64,000 nucleotides of DNA, from the NCBI RefSeq assembly GCF_049844995.1, contig NZ_JBNCMC010000004.1:1-64000 (forward strand), written 5' to 3'. Positions 49,376 through 57,340 of this stretch are shown piece by piece (position 1 is the first letter of the stretch; the number at the start of each line of letters is the position of its first letter). Under the pieces are notes generated by a model, which had not been told where the DNA came from, made no database searches, and saw only the letters and a program-made list of their open reading frames with translations. The DNA comes from Luteimicrobium sp049844995. GTDB taxonomy: Bacteria; Actinomycetota; Actinomycetes; Actinomycetales; Cellulomonadaceae. A program made the translations under genes and the position numbers.

Positions 49376-51103
49376 TCAGCCCCGGTGGGTGCCCTGCGCG
49401 GGGCCGGCCGGGACCTCGTCGGGCTCCTCGGAGCTGACGGGCGCGACGACCGACATCGCGGTGTCGAGCTCGGCCCGGTGCTCCGCACCGGCTGCGGAGA
49501 GCTCGCCGGCGGCGTCGTTCTCCTCCTGCAGGAGCTCCACGCCGGACTTCGTGCCGAGCGGGATCTCCTTGAGCAGGAGGCACGCGATGACGGTCACGAG
49601 CGCCAGCGGCGCGGCGATCAGGAACACGTGGGCGACGCCGTCGCCGTACGCCTGCTCGACGACCGTGCGGACCGGGCCGGGGAGCTTGTCCACCTCGGGG
49701 AGGGTCCCGCCGCCCGAGAGACCGGCGTCGACGCCCAGCTTGGCGAGACCCGAGGAGATCTGGTCGGTGACCTTCGTGGTCAGCGCGGCGCCGAGGACCG
49801 AGACCCCGATGGTGCCGCCGAGCGTCCGGAAGAACGCGACGGTCGCCGTGCCCGAGCCGACCTCGTGGACGTCCAGGGTGTTCTGGACGGCGAGGACGAG
49901 GTTCTGCATGAGCATGCCGACGCCGATGCCGAGGATGGCGAGGAAGATGCCGACGGTGACGAAGCTCGTCTGGTAGTCGATGGTCGACATGAGCAGGAGC
50001 CCCGTCGTGAGCAGCGCGCCGCCCGCGACCATGAAGTACTTGTAGCGGCCGGTGCGGGCGATCAGGTTCCCGACGACGATCGACGACAGGAGCATGCCCG
50101 CGACCATCGGGATGGTCAGGAGCCCGGACTCGGTCGGGGTGCGGCCCTTCGCGATCTGGATGTACTGGCTCAGGAACACGGTCGAGCCGAACATGGCCAC
50201 GCCGACCGCGATGCTGGCGATGACGGCGAGGACGAACGTCCGGTTCTTGAACAGGTGCATGGGGATGATCGCCTGCGTGCCGAGGCGCTGCTCGACGACG
50301 ACGGCCACGGCGAGCAGCACGAGCGCGCCGCCGACCATCGCGAACGTCTGCCAGGACAGCCAGTCGTAGTTGGTGCCGGCGAACGTGACCCACAGGAGCA
50401 GCAGGGCGACGCCCGCGGCGATCAGGGACGCGCCCCAGTAGTCGATCCGCGCGCCGCCGCGGGAGCGCTTGGGCAGGTGCAGCGTCTTCTGCAGGACGGC
50501 GATCGCGATGACCGCGAAGGGGAGCCCGACGAAGAAGTCCCAGCGCCAGCCGACCGAGTCGGTGAGGACGCCGCCGAGGATCGGGCCGCCGACCATCGAG
50601 ATGCCCATGACGCCGCCCATGAGGCCCATGTACTTGCCGCGTTCGCGCGGGGAGACGATGTCCGCGATCAGCACGGTGCCGAGCGCGGTCAGGCCACCGG
50701 CGCCGATGCCCTGGAAGGCGCGGAACACGATCAGCTCGCCGACGTTCTGCGACAGGCCCGCCGCGGCCGCGGACAGGACCGCGATGACCATCGCGACCTG
50801 GATCAGCAGCTTGCGGTTGGTCATGTCGGCGAGCTTGCCCCAGATGGGCGTGGCGATCGTCGTGGTCAGGAGGGTCGCGGTGACGACCCAGGTGTAGGAG
50901 CTGCCGGAGCCGTCGAGCTCGGAGACGATCCGGGGCAGGGAGGACGACACGACGGACGTCGCGAGGAGCGCGACGAACATCCCGAGGAGGATGCCCGACA
51001 TCGCCTCGAGGGTCTCGCGCCGCGTCATGGCGGGCTTCTCGGTGGCGCGCCCGGTCGACGAGGGTGAACCCTCGGCGACCGTCGCTTCGGAGGTGGTGGT
51101 CAT
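49376..51103 (-). CDS. DHA2-type MFS multidrug efflux transporter
   Basis: 575 residues with 14 predicted hydrophobic helices between about residues 35 and 520. Motif A is seen in GKLADMTNRKLLI, motif C-like GGPILGGVLTDSVGWRWDFFV, and FRAFQGIGAGGLTALGTVLI is typical of the EmrB/QacA (DHA2) proton-drug antiporters. The C-terminal tail is acidic and cytoplasmic. Its ATG overlaps the stop of the upstream MarR gene (ATGA), so the pump is produced with its regulator. Confidence 0.94.
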   Translation of the reverse strand: MTTTSEATVAEGSPSSTGRATEKPAMTRRETLEAMSGILLGMFVALLATSVVSSSLPRIVSELDGSGSSYTWVVTATLLTTTIATPIWGKLADMTNRKLLIQVAMVIAVLSAAAAGLSQNVGELIVFRAFQGIGAGGLTALGTVLIADIVSPRERGKYMGLMGGVMGISMVGGPILGGVLTDSVGWRWDFFVGLPFAVIAIAVLQKTLHLPKRSRGGARIDYWGASLIAAGVALLLLWVTFAGTNYDWLSWQTFAMVGGALVLLAVAVVVEQRLGTQAIIPMHLFKNRTFVLAVIASIAVGVAMFGSTVFLSQYIQIAKGRTPTESGLLTIPMVAGMLLSSIVVGNLIARTGRYKYFMVAGGALLTTGLLLMSTIDYQTSFVTVGIFLAILGIGVGMLMQNLVLAVQNTLDVHEVGSGTATVAFFRTLGGTIGVSVLGAALTTKVTDQISSGLAKLGVDAGLSGGGTLPEVDKLPGPVRTVVEQAYGDGVAHVFLIAAPLALVTVIACLLLKEIPLGTKSGVELLQEENDAAGELSAAGAEHRAELDTAMSVVAPVSSEEPDEVPAGPAQGTHRG

Positions 51104-51633
51104 ACGGTCCTGCTCTTTCCGGTCGTGGCACGGTGGTCAGGGGTGTCGTGGTGTCGGACGACGCTGTCCGCGATCTTGCGGAGCTGCAGGACGGCGTCCT
51201 GCAGCTCGTCCGGGGACCAGTCCCCGAAAACTCCTCGGGCCTGCTCGCGCCAGGCGCCGAACGCCTCGGCGGCGAGCGTCCGCCCGCTGTCGGTGAGGGC
51301 GAGCGTCCGGGCCCGCCGGTCGTCCTCGTCGACCTCGCGGACGACGTGGCCCTCGCGCACGAGGGCTCCGACCTGGCGGCTGGCCACGGACACGTCGATG
51401 CGCATCGCGTGCGCGAGGTCGCCGATCTGGATCGGCACCTCGTTCTTCTCCAGGATCCGCAGGACGGCGAGGCTCGACCGGGTGCACCCCAGGCCGCGCG
51501 CCGTCGCCGTCGCCGACTCCCGCTGCGCCCGCCCGAGCTCCTCGAGCGCGCCCAGGAGACCGTCGACGGTCGCCGCGTCGGCGTGCGGGCCGGACTTGCG
51601 GGACCGCGGTTCGACGGGGGTGAGAGTGGTCAT
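51100..51633 (-). CDS. MarR-family regulator of the efflux pump
   Basis: 177 residues. LGCTRSSLAVLRILEKN, VPIQIGDLAHAMRIDVSVAS and VGALVREGHVVREVDEDDRR form the winged helix; helices at both ends make the dimer. It is first in an operon with the DHA2 pump (4-base overlap). The promoter upstream contains two inverted repeats over the -35 and -10 elements, so it is very likely an autorepressor that yields to pump substrates. Confidence 0.92.
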   Translation of the reverse strand: MTTLTPVEPRSRKSGPHADAATVDGLLGALEELGRAQRESATATARGLGCTRSSLAVLRILEKNEVPIQIGDLAHAMRIDVSVASRQVGALVREGHVVREVDEDDRRARTLALTDSGRTLAAEAFGAWREQARGVFGDWSPDELQDAVLQLRKIADSVVRHHDTPDHRATTGKSRTV

Positions 51634-51698
51634 GGTGCCTGCCTGTTCGCTGCCTGCCGCTGGGGCGATCCCGCTCGGATCGAGCGTCGCCCCAACGT

Positions 51699-51739
51699 TT
51701 GCTCCTAGCAAGGATATAACGCTTGCTTGCATCAAGCAA
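51699..51739 (-). promoter_or_regulatory. promoter and twin operators of the marR-efflux operon
   Basis: Read leftward: -35 TTGCTT (51739-51734), 17 bases, -10 TATCCT (51716-51711). The perfect palindrome TTGCTTG-CAT-CAAGCAA (51723-51739) covers the -35 and TTGCT-CCT-AGCAA (51699-51711) covers the end of the -10 and the start site. The region is strikingly AT-rich for this genome. Confidence 0.75.
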
Positions 51740-51800
51740 CTAGAGTCGGCTGTGCCCCCCGCCCTGCCGTCTCGGCAGGGGCGCGTGCGAGGCTGGAGGC

Positions 51801-52448
51801 ATGACGCTGCCCCCCGACGGCCGCAGCCGGCGGCCCCGCCGGCCCGCGATGCTCGACCCCCGTGAGGCCGACGAGATCCCTGGCGACCTCGACCCCGCGC
51901 TGCGCGACCAGGTCGCCCACACGACGGCCGCGGCGCTCGTCCGCGGCGCGCGGGAGAGCGAGGACCCCGCCGTCGTCGACCGGCTCGTGAGCCTCGTCGA
52001 GCGTGAGGGGCTCGACGTCGTCGCGGGCCTGTGGTCGAACGCGGCGCCCGCGAGCCTCCCGGGCGCCCTCTGGCGCCTGTACGCGCTGCGCGAGTGGGTG
52101 CGGCGCGACGGCGAGATCGTGGCGCTGCGCTACCGGCTGGGCGTCCACGCGGCGCCCGTGGCCGAGGTCGTCGCGGGCGTCGCCGGCCCTCCCGGGCCGG
52201 ACGAGGTGCGCCGGCTCGCCGACGACGTCCTCTCCGGCGTCTACACCGGCGACCTCGCGGTGGCGCTCGAGCGCGCGGGCGCGTTCTGCCGCATCCTCGC
52301 CATCGGCGCCACGCACGACGCCGACGCCCGCGACGACCTCGACGCGGACTGGGCGCGCCGCCTGACCCGGGGCGCCGCGTCGCTGCAGGGGACCGCCGAG
52401 GACCTCGAGCACGCCGCCTCGCTCTGGCGTCAGGGCAAGCTCGAGTGA
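51801..52448 (+). CDS. conserved actinobacterial protein of unknown function
   Basis: 215 residues, soluble, helix-rich and acidic. RSRRPRRPAMLDPREADEIP near the start, then HTTAAALVRGARE, ALWRLYALREWVRRDGE and AGAFCRILAIG. I recall a family with this pattern in Cellulomonadaceae and relatives, sometimes wrongly labelled as RNA polymerase beta; nothing of a polymerase is present. The ATG has GGAGG five bases upstream. It is divergent from the marR-efflux operon. Confidence 0.72.
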   Translation: MTLPPDGRSRRPRRPAMLDPREADEIPGDLDPALRDQVAHTTAAALVRGARESEDPAVVDRLVSLVEREGLDVVAGLWSNAAPASLPGALWRLYALREWVRRDGEIVALRYRLGVHAAPVAEVVAGVAGPPGPDEVRRLADDVLSGVYTGDLAVALERAGAFCRILAIGATHDADARDDLDADWARRLTRGAASLQGTAEDLEHAASLWRQGKLE

Positions 52449-52701
52449 CCCGAGCGGGCCCGGGCACCGCCGCCCGGGCCGTAGGATGGAGGCGCGACAC
52501 CGGGTCGCGGTAGCCCCGGGCTCCACACTCAGCCGCTACGAGCGGCCTTCGCGCCGACAGGCGCTCTGCGGCCCGGTGTCGCGCTCACCAGCACGCGACA
52601 CGCCACGGTTACAAGGCGCCCCGACCGCTCCGTTACATTGGAACCGTCCTGCGGGGCGACGACTCGCGCGTAGCCCCTCGCACCCCCCTCCGGAGCCCAC
52701 C
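52449..52701. promoter_or_regulatory. 253-base leader of the phoU-like/pit operon
   Basis: GTTACA occurs at 52608-52613 and 52632-52637, 24 bases apart. The second overlaps a possible -10, TACATT (52634-52639), and TTACAA (52609-52614) could be the -35 at a 19-base distance. I see no gene. Direct repeats in this position could be regulator sites, for example for a phosphate regulator; this is a guess. Confidence 0.35.
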
Positions 52702-53322
52702 GTGCCCCTGCGCCTGACGCCGCGCGACACCACCTTCTTCGACCTGTTGACGGAGCTCGCCCAGCACCTCGTGACGGGGTCGAACCTGCTCGCCGAGATG
52801 CTCGGCGCGGACCGGCCCGAGCGCAAGGAGCTCGCGAAGCGGCTCAGCGAGGCGGAGCACGACGCCGACGAGTCGACGCACTCGATCATGCGTCGCCTGA
52901 ACCAGACGTTCGTCACCCCGTTCGACCGCGACGACATCTACGAGCTGACGTCGTCGCTCGACGACTGCATGGACTTCATGGAGGAGGCGGCGGACCTCAT
53001 CGTCCTGTACCGGATCGGGGAGCTGCCCGCGCGCGTGTCCGACCAGGTCCAGGTGCTGCAGCGCGCCGCCGAGCTCACCGCCGAGGCCATGCCCCGGCTG
53101 CGCGGCATGAACGACCTTGCCGAGTACTGGGTCGAGGTCAACCGGCTCGAGAACCAGGCCGACAAGGCGCACCGGAAGCTCCTCGCCGAGCTGTTCGACA
53201 ACGTCTCCGACCCGATCGAGCTCATGAAGCTCAAGGAGATCGTGGAGATCCTCGAGGCTGCGGCCGACGGTTTCGAGAAGGTGGCGAACACCGTCGAGAC
53301 CATCGCGCTCAAGGAGTCCTGA
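52702..53322 (+). CDS. PhoU-like DUF47 accessory protein of phosphate transport
   Basis: 206 residues, all helical. FDLLTELAQHLVTGSNLLAE at the start, EAEHDADESTHSIMRRLNQT and the family signature FVTPFDRDDIYELTSSLDDC (about residue 76), followed by RLENQADKAHRKLLAELFDN. DUF47 proteins are placed beside PiT transporters and are thought to control them as PhoU controls Pst. Here the transporter gene begins six bases after its stop. Confidence 0.94.
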   Translation: MPLRLTPRDTTFFDLLTELAQHLVTGSNLLAEMLGADRPERKELAKRLSEAEHDADESTHSIMRRLNQTFVTPFDRDDIYELTSSLDDCMDFMEEAADLIVLYRIGELPARVSDQVQVLQRAAELTAEAMPRLRGMNDLAEYWVEVNRLENQADKAHRKLLAELFDNVSDPIELMKLKEIVEILEAAADGFEKVANTVETIALKES

Positions 53323-53328
53323 GCCCCG

Positions 53329-54333
53329 GTGGAAGCGGCACTCGTCGTCGTCATCGTCGCGTTCGCCCTCGGGTTCGACTACACCAACGGCTTCCACGAC
53401 GCGGCGAACGCAATCGCGACGTCCGTCTCGACGCGGGCCCTGACGCCCCGCGTCGCGCTCGCCATGGCGGCCGTCATGAACTTCGTCGGAGCCCTGCTCG
53501 GCACGGCCGTCGCGGAGACCATCGCCAAGTCGATCGTCGACCTCGGCGACGCCTCCAACAGGGTTTCGCTCACCGTCATCGTGTGCGCGCTGATCGGGGC
53601 GACCTGCTGGAACCTCATCACCTGGTGGTTCGGGCTCCCGTCGTCCTCGACGCACGCGTTGATCGGCGGCCTCGTCGGTGCGGGGCTCGTCGGCGGGCTG
53701 GGCATCTACTGGAGCTCGGTCGTCGACAAGGTCGTCCTGCCGATGGTCTTCTCGCCGCTCATCGGCTTCGTCCTCGCGTTCGGGGTGATGCTCGGCATCC
53801 TGTGGGTCCTGCGGAACGCGGCACCGGCCAAGACCTTCCGGCGGTTCCGGCTGGCCCAGACGGTCTCGGCGTCCGCGATGGCGCTCGGCCACGGCCTGCA
53901 GGACGCGCAGAAGACGATGGGCGTCATCTACCTCGCGCTCCTCACCGTCGGGTGGGCCGACCCCAACGCGGGCATCCCGCTCTGGGTCAAGATCTGCGCG
54001 GCGAGCGCGATCTCGCTCGGCACGTACTCGGGAGGCTGGCGCATCATGCGCACCCTCGGGCGCAAGATCATCGAGGTCGACCCGGCGCGCGGGTTCGTCG
54101 CCGAGTCGGTCTCCGCCACGGTGCTCTACGTCAACGCGTTCGCGCTCCACGCGCCGGTCTCGACGACGCACACCGTGACGTCGGCGATCATGGGCGTCGG
54201 CGCGACCAAGCGGCTCAGCGCCGTGCGCTGGGGCGTCGCCAAGAACATCATGCTGGCGTGGGTGCTGACGCTGCCGGCCGCCGCGGCCGTGGCCGCGCTG
54301 TTCTACGTGGTGCTGCGCCCGTTCCTGACCTAG
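53329..54333 (+). CDS. pit: PiT-family inorganic phosphate transporter
   Basis: 334 residues with about ten hydrophobic helices. The two family signature repeats are GFDYTNGFHDAANAIATSVS (about residue 14) and VNAFALHAPVSTTHTVTSAI (about 262), together with LPSSSTHALIGGLVGAG and LGHGLQDAQKTMGVIYLAL. Carries metal-phosphate with protons into the cytoplasm. The GTG start follows the DUF47 gene by six bases. A short direct run into the converging MarR gene (26 bases) leaves no room for a long terminator. Confidence 0.95.
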   Translation: MEAALVVVIVAFALGFDYTNGFHDAANAIATSVSTRALTPRVALAMAAVMNFVGALLGTAVAETIAKSIVDLGDASNRVSLTVIVCALIGATCWNLITWWFGLPSSSTHALIGGLVGAGLVGGLGIYWSSVVDKVVLPMVFSPLIGFVLAFGVMLGILWVLRNAAPAKTFRRFRLAQTVSASAMALGHGLQDAQKTMGVIYLALLTVGWADPNAGIPLWVKICAASAISLGTYSGGWRIMRTLGRKIIEVDPARGFVAESVSATVLYVNAFALHAPVSTTHTVTSAIMGVGATKRLSAVRWGVAKNIMLAWVLTLPAAAAVAALFYVVLRPFLT

Positions 54334-54359
54334 CGGGAGCCCCGGGCTCCGGGGCGCCG

Positions 54360-54893
54360 TCAGCAGACGGTGGTGCCGGACGGGCCGGCTCCGCAGGGCG
54401 TGTCGCCGAGCGCCGCGGCGACGTCGGGGTCGACCCTGCCGACGATCGCCCGGGCCGCGTCGCCCAGCTGTGCGAGCTGCTCGGGAGCGAGCGCGTCGAC
54501 GACGAGCCGTCGGACCTCGCGGACGTGGGCCGCCGCGACGGTCCGCAGGTGCGCCTCGCCCGACCGGGTCAGGAGGGCGCTCGTCCGGCGGCCCGCCTCG
54601 GCGCAGCTGACGCGCTCGACCCAGCCCGCCCGCTCCAGGCGCGTCACGGCGTGCGAGAGGCGTGACGCCGACCCCTGGGCGCTGAGCGCGAGGTCGGTCA
54701 TCGGCAGGACGCCGCCGGGCGACGCCGCGAGCGCGGCGAGCACGTGGTACTCGTACATGTTCATGCCGGCGTCGCGCTTGAGCTGGTTGTCGAGGGCCGT
54801 GGGGAGCGTCGCGAGGAGCGCGACGAGCGCCGTCCACGCCTCGACCTGGGCGTCCGACAGCGCGGGGGCCGTCTCGGTCGCCTGCGTGCTCAT
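54360..54893 (-). CDS. MarR-family transcriptional regulator (likely of azoR)
   Basis: 177 residues. LDNQLKRDAGMNMYEYHVLA, LPMTDLALSAQGSASRLSHA and VTRLERAGWVERVSCAEAGR are typical for MarR repressors with dimer helices at both ends. TAGACT (54905-54900) ends exactly six bases before the ATG, so the mRNA is leaderless. It is divergent from the azoreductase gene, and two identical inverted repeats in the gap are its probable operators. A single Cys (VSCAEAG) could sense quinones or thiol-reactive compounds. Confidence 0.92.
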   Translation of the reverse strand: MSTQATETAPALSDAQVEAWTALVALLATLPTALDNQLKRDAGMNMYEYHVLAALAASPGGVLPMTDLALSAQGSASRLSHAVTRLERAGWVERVSCAEAGRRTSALLTRSGEAHLRTVAAAHVREVRRLVVDALAPEQLAQLGDAARAIVGRVDPDVAAALGDTPCGAGPSGTTVC

Positions 54894-54909
54894 CCTCCCA
54901 GTCTACCGA

Positions 54910-54960
54910 AGTTGAACATTCAAGTCGGATGGGCGTAGCGTGCCACTTGAATGTTCAACT
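54910..54960 (+). promoter_or_regulatory. azoR promoter with two identical MarR operators
   Basis: Sixteen-base sites at 54910-54925 (AGTTGAACATTCAAGT) and 54945-54960 are exact reverse complements of each other, each with the palindromic core TTGAA-N2-TTCAA. The -35 TTGAAC (54912-54917) lies in the first, the -10 TAGCGT (54936-54941) between them, and the start site falls in the second. The first also lies upstream of the marR -10. Confidence 0.85.
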
Positions 54961-54999
54961 CGAACGTCGGGCCGCCTCGGCCCGCGGACAGGAGCCCCC

Positions 55000-55632
55000 A
55001 TGAACGTCCTCCGCGTGGATGCCAGCATCCAGGGCCCGGCGTCGGCCAGCAGCGCGCTCGCCGACCTCGTCACGAGCGAGCTGACCCAGGCGCGGCCCGA
55101 GGCCACCGTCGTGCGGCGCCACCTCGGCTCCGAGCCGCTCCCCGCCGAGGCCTGGCCGGCGGCGATCGCCGGGCAGTTCACCCCGGAGGCGGACCGGACC
55201 CCGGCCCAGCTCGAGGCGCTGGCCCTCGCGACGTCGATCGCGGACGAGCTGCGCGCGGCCGACGTCGCCGTGCTCGCGCTCCCGCTGTACAACTGGGGCG
55301 TCTCGCAGCACGTCAAGACGTGGATCGACCTCGCCATCGCCGGCAGCAGCGCCGGCACGCCGCTGCTCCAGGGCACGCCCACGGTCCTCCTCGCGACGCG
55401 CGGCGGGTCGTACCAGCCGGGCACGCCCAAGGAGGGCTGGGACCACAGCGTCGCCTACCTCCGGCGCATCCTCGGCGAGGTCTGGCAGGCCGACCTGACC
55501 GTCGTCGAGCGCGAGCTCACCCTCGCCGGGGTCAACCCCGCGATGGACGACTTCCTCGAGGCCGCGCAGCTCATCAAGAAGGAGGCCGAGACCGCGGCCG
55601 TCGACGCCGGCCGGGCGCTCGCGTCCCGCTGA
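55000..55632 (+). CDS. azoR: FMN-dependent NADH-azoreductase
   Basis: 210 residues, flavodoxin-like. MNVLRVDASIQGPASASSAL (phosphate loop), ALPLYNWGVSQHVKTWIDL (about residue 91, the AzoR signature) and LLATRGGSYQPGTP (about 128, FMN contacts) are present. These enzymes reduce quinones and azo compounds, protecting from electrophiles. GGAG lies five bases before the ATG. It is controlled by the divergent MarR protein through the twin operators. Confidence 0.93.
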   Translation: MNVLRVDASIQGPASASSALADLVTSELTQARPEATVVRRHLGSEPLPAEAWPAAIAGQFTPEADRTPAQLEALALATSIADELRAADVAVLALPLYNWGVSQHVKTWIDLAIAGSSAGTPLLQGTPTVLLATRGGSYQPGTPKEGWDHSVAYLRRILGEVWQADLTVVERELTLAGVNPAMDDFLEAAQLIKKEAETAAVDAGRALASR

Positions 55633-55679
55633 CCCCCCCCCGGCCCCGGGCCGCGGCCGACGGTGCCGCGCGTCGGGCC

Positions 55680-56237
55680 TCAGCCGGACGTCGCGACGGC
55701 CGAGGTGAGACGCGCGAGCGTGGCGTCGACGTCGCCCGGGACGCTCGTGATCCGGAGCGTCCCGGGCCGCGTCGCGGCGTAGGCGTCGACCGCGGCGGTC
55801 AGCTCGGTCAGCCGTTCGACGGTCGGCTCGCCCTCGAGCGCCGACCACGGGTCGGCGTCGCCGTCGGGCGGGCGCGCGCCGATCCGCGCGGCCAGCCTGC
55901 GGGCGAGGTCGTCGGGCTCGGCGGTGAGCACCACCTCGACGAAGCGCGCGCCCGCGACCGTGGCGAGGCCGTCGAGCTCGTCGGCGAGCTCCGGGCGGGT
56001 GAGCAGCTGTGGCACGACGACGTCGCCGCCCGCCTCGAGCTGCGCCCACGCTGCTGCCACGGCGAGCCTGCGAGCCCGGAGCCCCGCGGCCCCGACGTCG
56101 TCCTGCCAGGCGCCGAGCAGTCCGCGGATCCGGTCGACGTCCAGGACGAGCGTGAGCGGGCGGGCGTCGGCCCACCGGTGCGCGAGCGTGGACTTGCCGG
56201 TCCCTGGCGCACCGCCCAGAAGGAGGATCGTCGGCAC
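55680..56237 (-). CDS. AAA/P-loop kinase-like protein
   Basis: 185 residues from a GTG at 56237. Walker A is LLLGGAPGTGKSTLAHRWAD (about residue 5), followed by LVLDVDRIRGLLGAW and VVVPQLLTRPELADELDGLA, as in small nucleoside or sugar kinases of the zeta-toxin/gluconate-kinase-like group. A phosphotransfer function is likely; the substrate is unknown. It begins two bases after the MutT1-like gene ends, so it belongs to the ppk1-mutT1 transcript. Confidence 0.78.
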   Translation of the reverse strand: MPTILLLGGAPGTGKSTLAHRWADARPLTLVLDVDRIRGLLGAWQDDVGAAGLRARRLAVAAAWAQLEAGGDVVVPQLLTRPELADELDGLATVAGARFVEVVLTAEPDDLARRLAARIGARPPDGDADPWSALEGEPTVERLTELTAAVDAYAATRPGTLRITSVPGDVDATLARLTSAVATSG

Positions 56238-56239
56238 GG

Positions 56240-57340
56240 TCAGATGGTCGGGGCGATCGTCTCGGCCGCGGCCACGCGCGGGCCCTTCGCGGTGAGGGCG
56301 ACGTGCGCGACCAGCGCCTCGCCCGGCTCCAGGTACGGGTCCTTCTGCGGCAGGGCGTCCGCGACGCTGCGGCCGGTGTGCTCGGCGAGCACGTCGAGGA
56401 CGGTCGGCAGCACCGGCCGGTGCGTGCACAGGACCGACGACTCCTCGGCCTCGAGGAGCTCCCGGACGACCGCCGCGACGCGCGACGGCGCCTTCTCGTG
56501 CTGGGCCTCGGTGAGCCTGTCGTGCCGCCGGGGCGCCAGTCCCGAGGCGGCGGCGTACGGGGCGACGGTCTGGGCGCAGCGCGACCAGCGGCTCGTCAGC
56601 ACGTCCCGCACCCCGTACGCCGCGAGGACGGGCACGAGGGCGGCGGCCTGCGCCCAGCCGATCGGCGTGATCGGCCGCGCGTGCTCCTTGCCGGCCCACT
56701 GCGAGCGGGCCAGCGCGCTGCCGTGCCGCGCCACGATCACTGCGTGCGTCCCGAGGCGGCCGTGCGCGTGCGCCTCCACGAGGGCGACGAGCGGCTGCCG
56801 GTCGGCGGTGCGGGTCAGCCGCCGCGCCGCCTCCTCGACGCCGAGCCACTCGGTGGTGTCGATCTCGTCCGGGTCGACGGGCGCGACCGGGTGGCGTGCC
56901 CGCAGGGCCGGGCCGTCGGCGTCGGCGGCGGTGCGGGCCGCCCAGTAGTGCACCCGCTTCACGCGCCCGTCGGGCACGAGGTACTGCAGTCCCGGCAGCG
57001 GCTGCCCCAGCACGACGGCGTGGCCCGTCTCCTCCTGGACCTCACGCACGGCCGTCGTCGCCCGCGACTCGCCCGGGTCGACCTTCCCCTTGGGCCAGGA
57101 CCAGTCGCCGTACCGGGGCCGGTGCACCAGCAGCACCTGGAGCTCGCGGCGCCGCTCGCGCCACACCAGGGCGCCCGCGGCCTCGATGAGCCGCGACCGT
57201 GGCCTGGGGAGCGTGCCGGGCTGCGTCATCTCGACCGGCGTCAGGACGGCGGGCCGCCGCGACGTCGCCTTGCTCGGCTTGGGCGACGAGTACGGCACGG
57301 CGAGCACGGTGCCCGCCACGGGCTTGGGGTCGCCCGTCAC
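56240..57340 (-). CDS. mutT1: NUDIX hydrolase fused to a histidine phosphatase (MutT1-like)
   Basis: 366 residues. After about 45 linker residues comes a NUDIX domain, with GKVDPGESRATTAVREVQEE (Nudix box, about residue 88). The second half is a histidine-phosphatase domain with VIVARHGSALARS (RHG, about 205) and SSVLCTHRPVLP (second His, about 299). This two-domain build is the actinobacterial MutT1, which clears 8-oxo-dGTP and Ap4A-type nucleotides. Its GTG start overlaps the ppk1 stop, the usual gene pairing. Confidence 0.92.
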   Translation of the reverse strand: MTGDPKPVAGTVLAVPYSSPKPSKATSRRPAVLTPVEMTQPGTLPRPRSRLIEAAGALVWRERRRELQVLLVHRPRYGDWSWPKGKVDPGESRATTAVREVQEETGHAVVLGQPLPGLQYLVPDGRVKRVHYWAARTAADADGPALRARHPVAPVDPDEIDTTEWLGVEEAARRLTRTADRQPLVALVEAHAHGRLGTHAVIVARHGSALARSQWAGKEHARPITPIGWAQAAALVPVLAAYGVRDVLTSRWSRCAQTVAPYAAASGLAPRRHDRLTEAQHEKAPSRVAAVVRELLEAEESSVLCTHRPVLPTVLDVLAEHTGRSVADALPQKDPYLEPGEALVAHVALTAKGPRVAAAETIAPTI

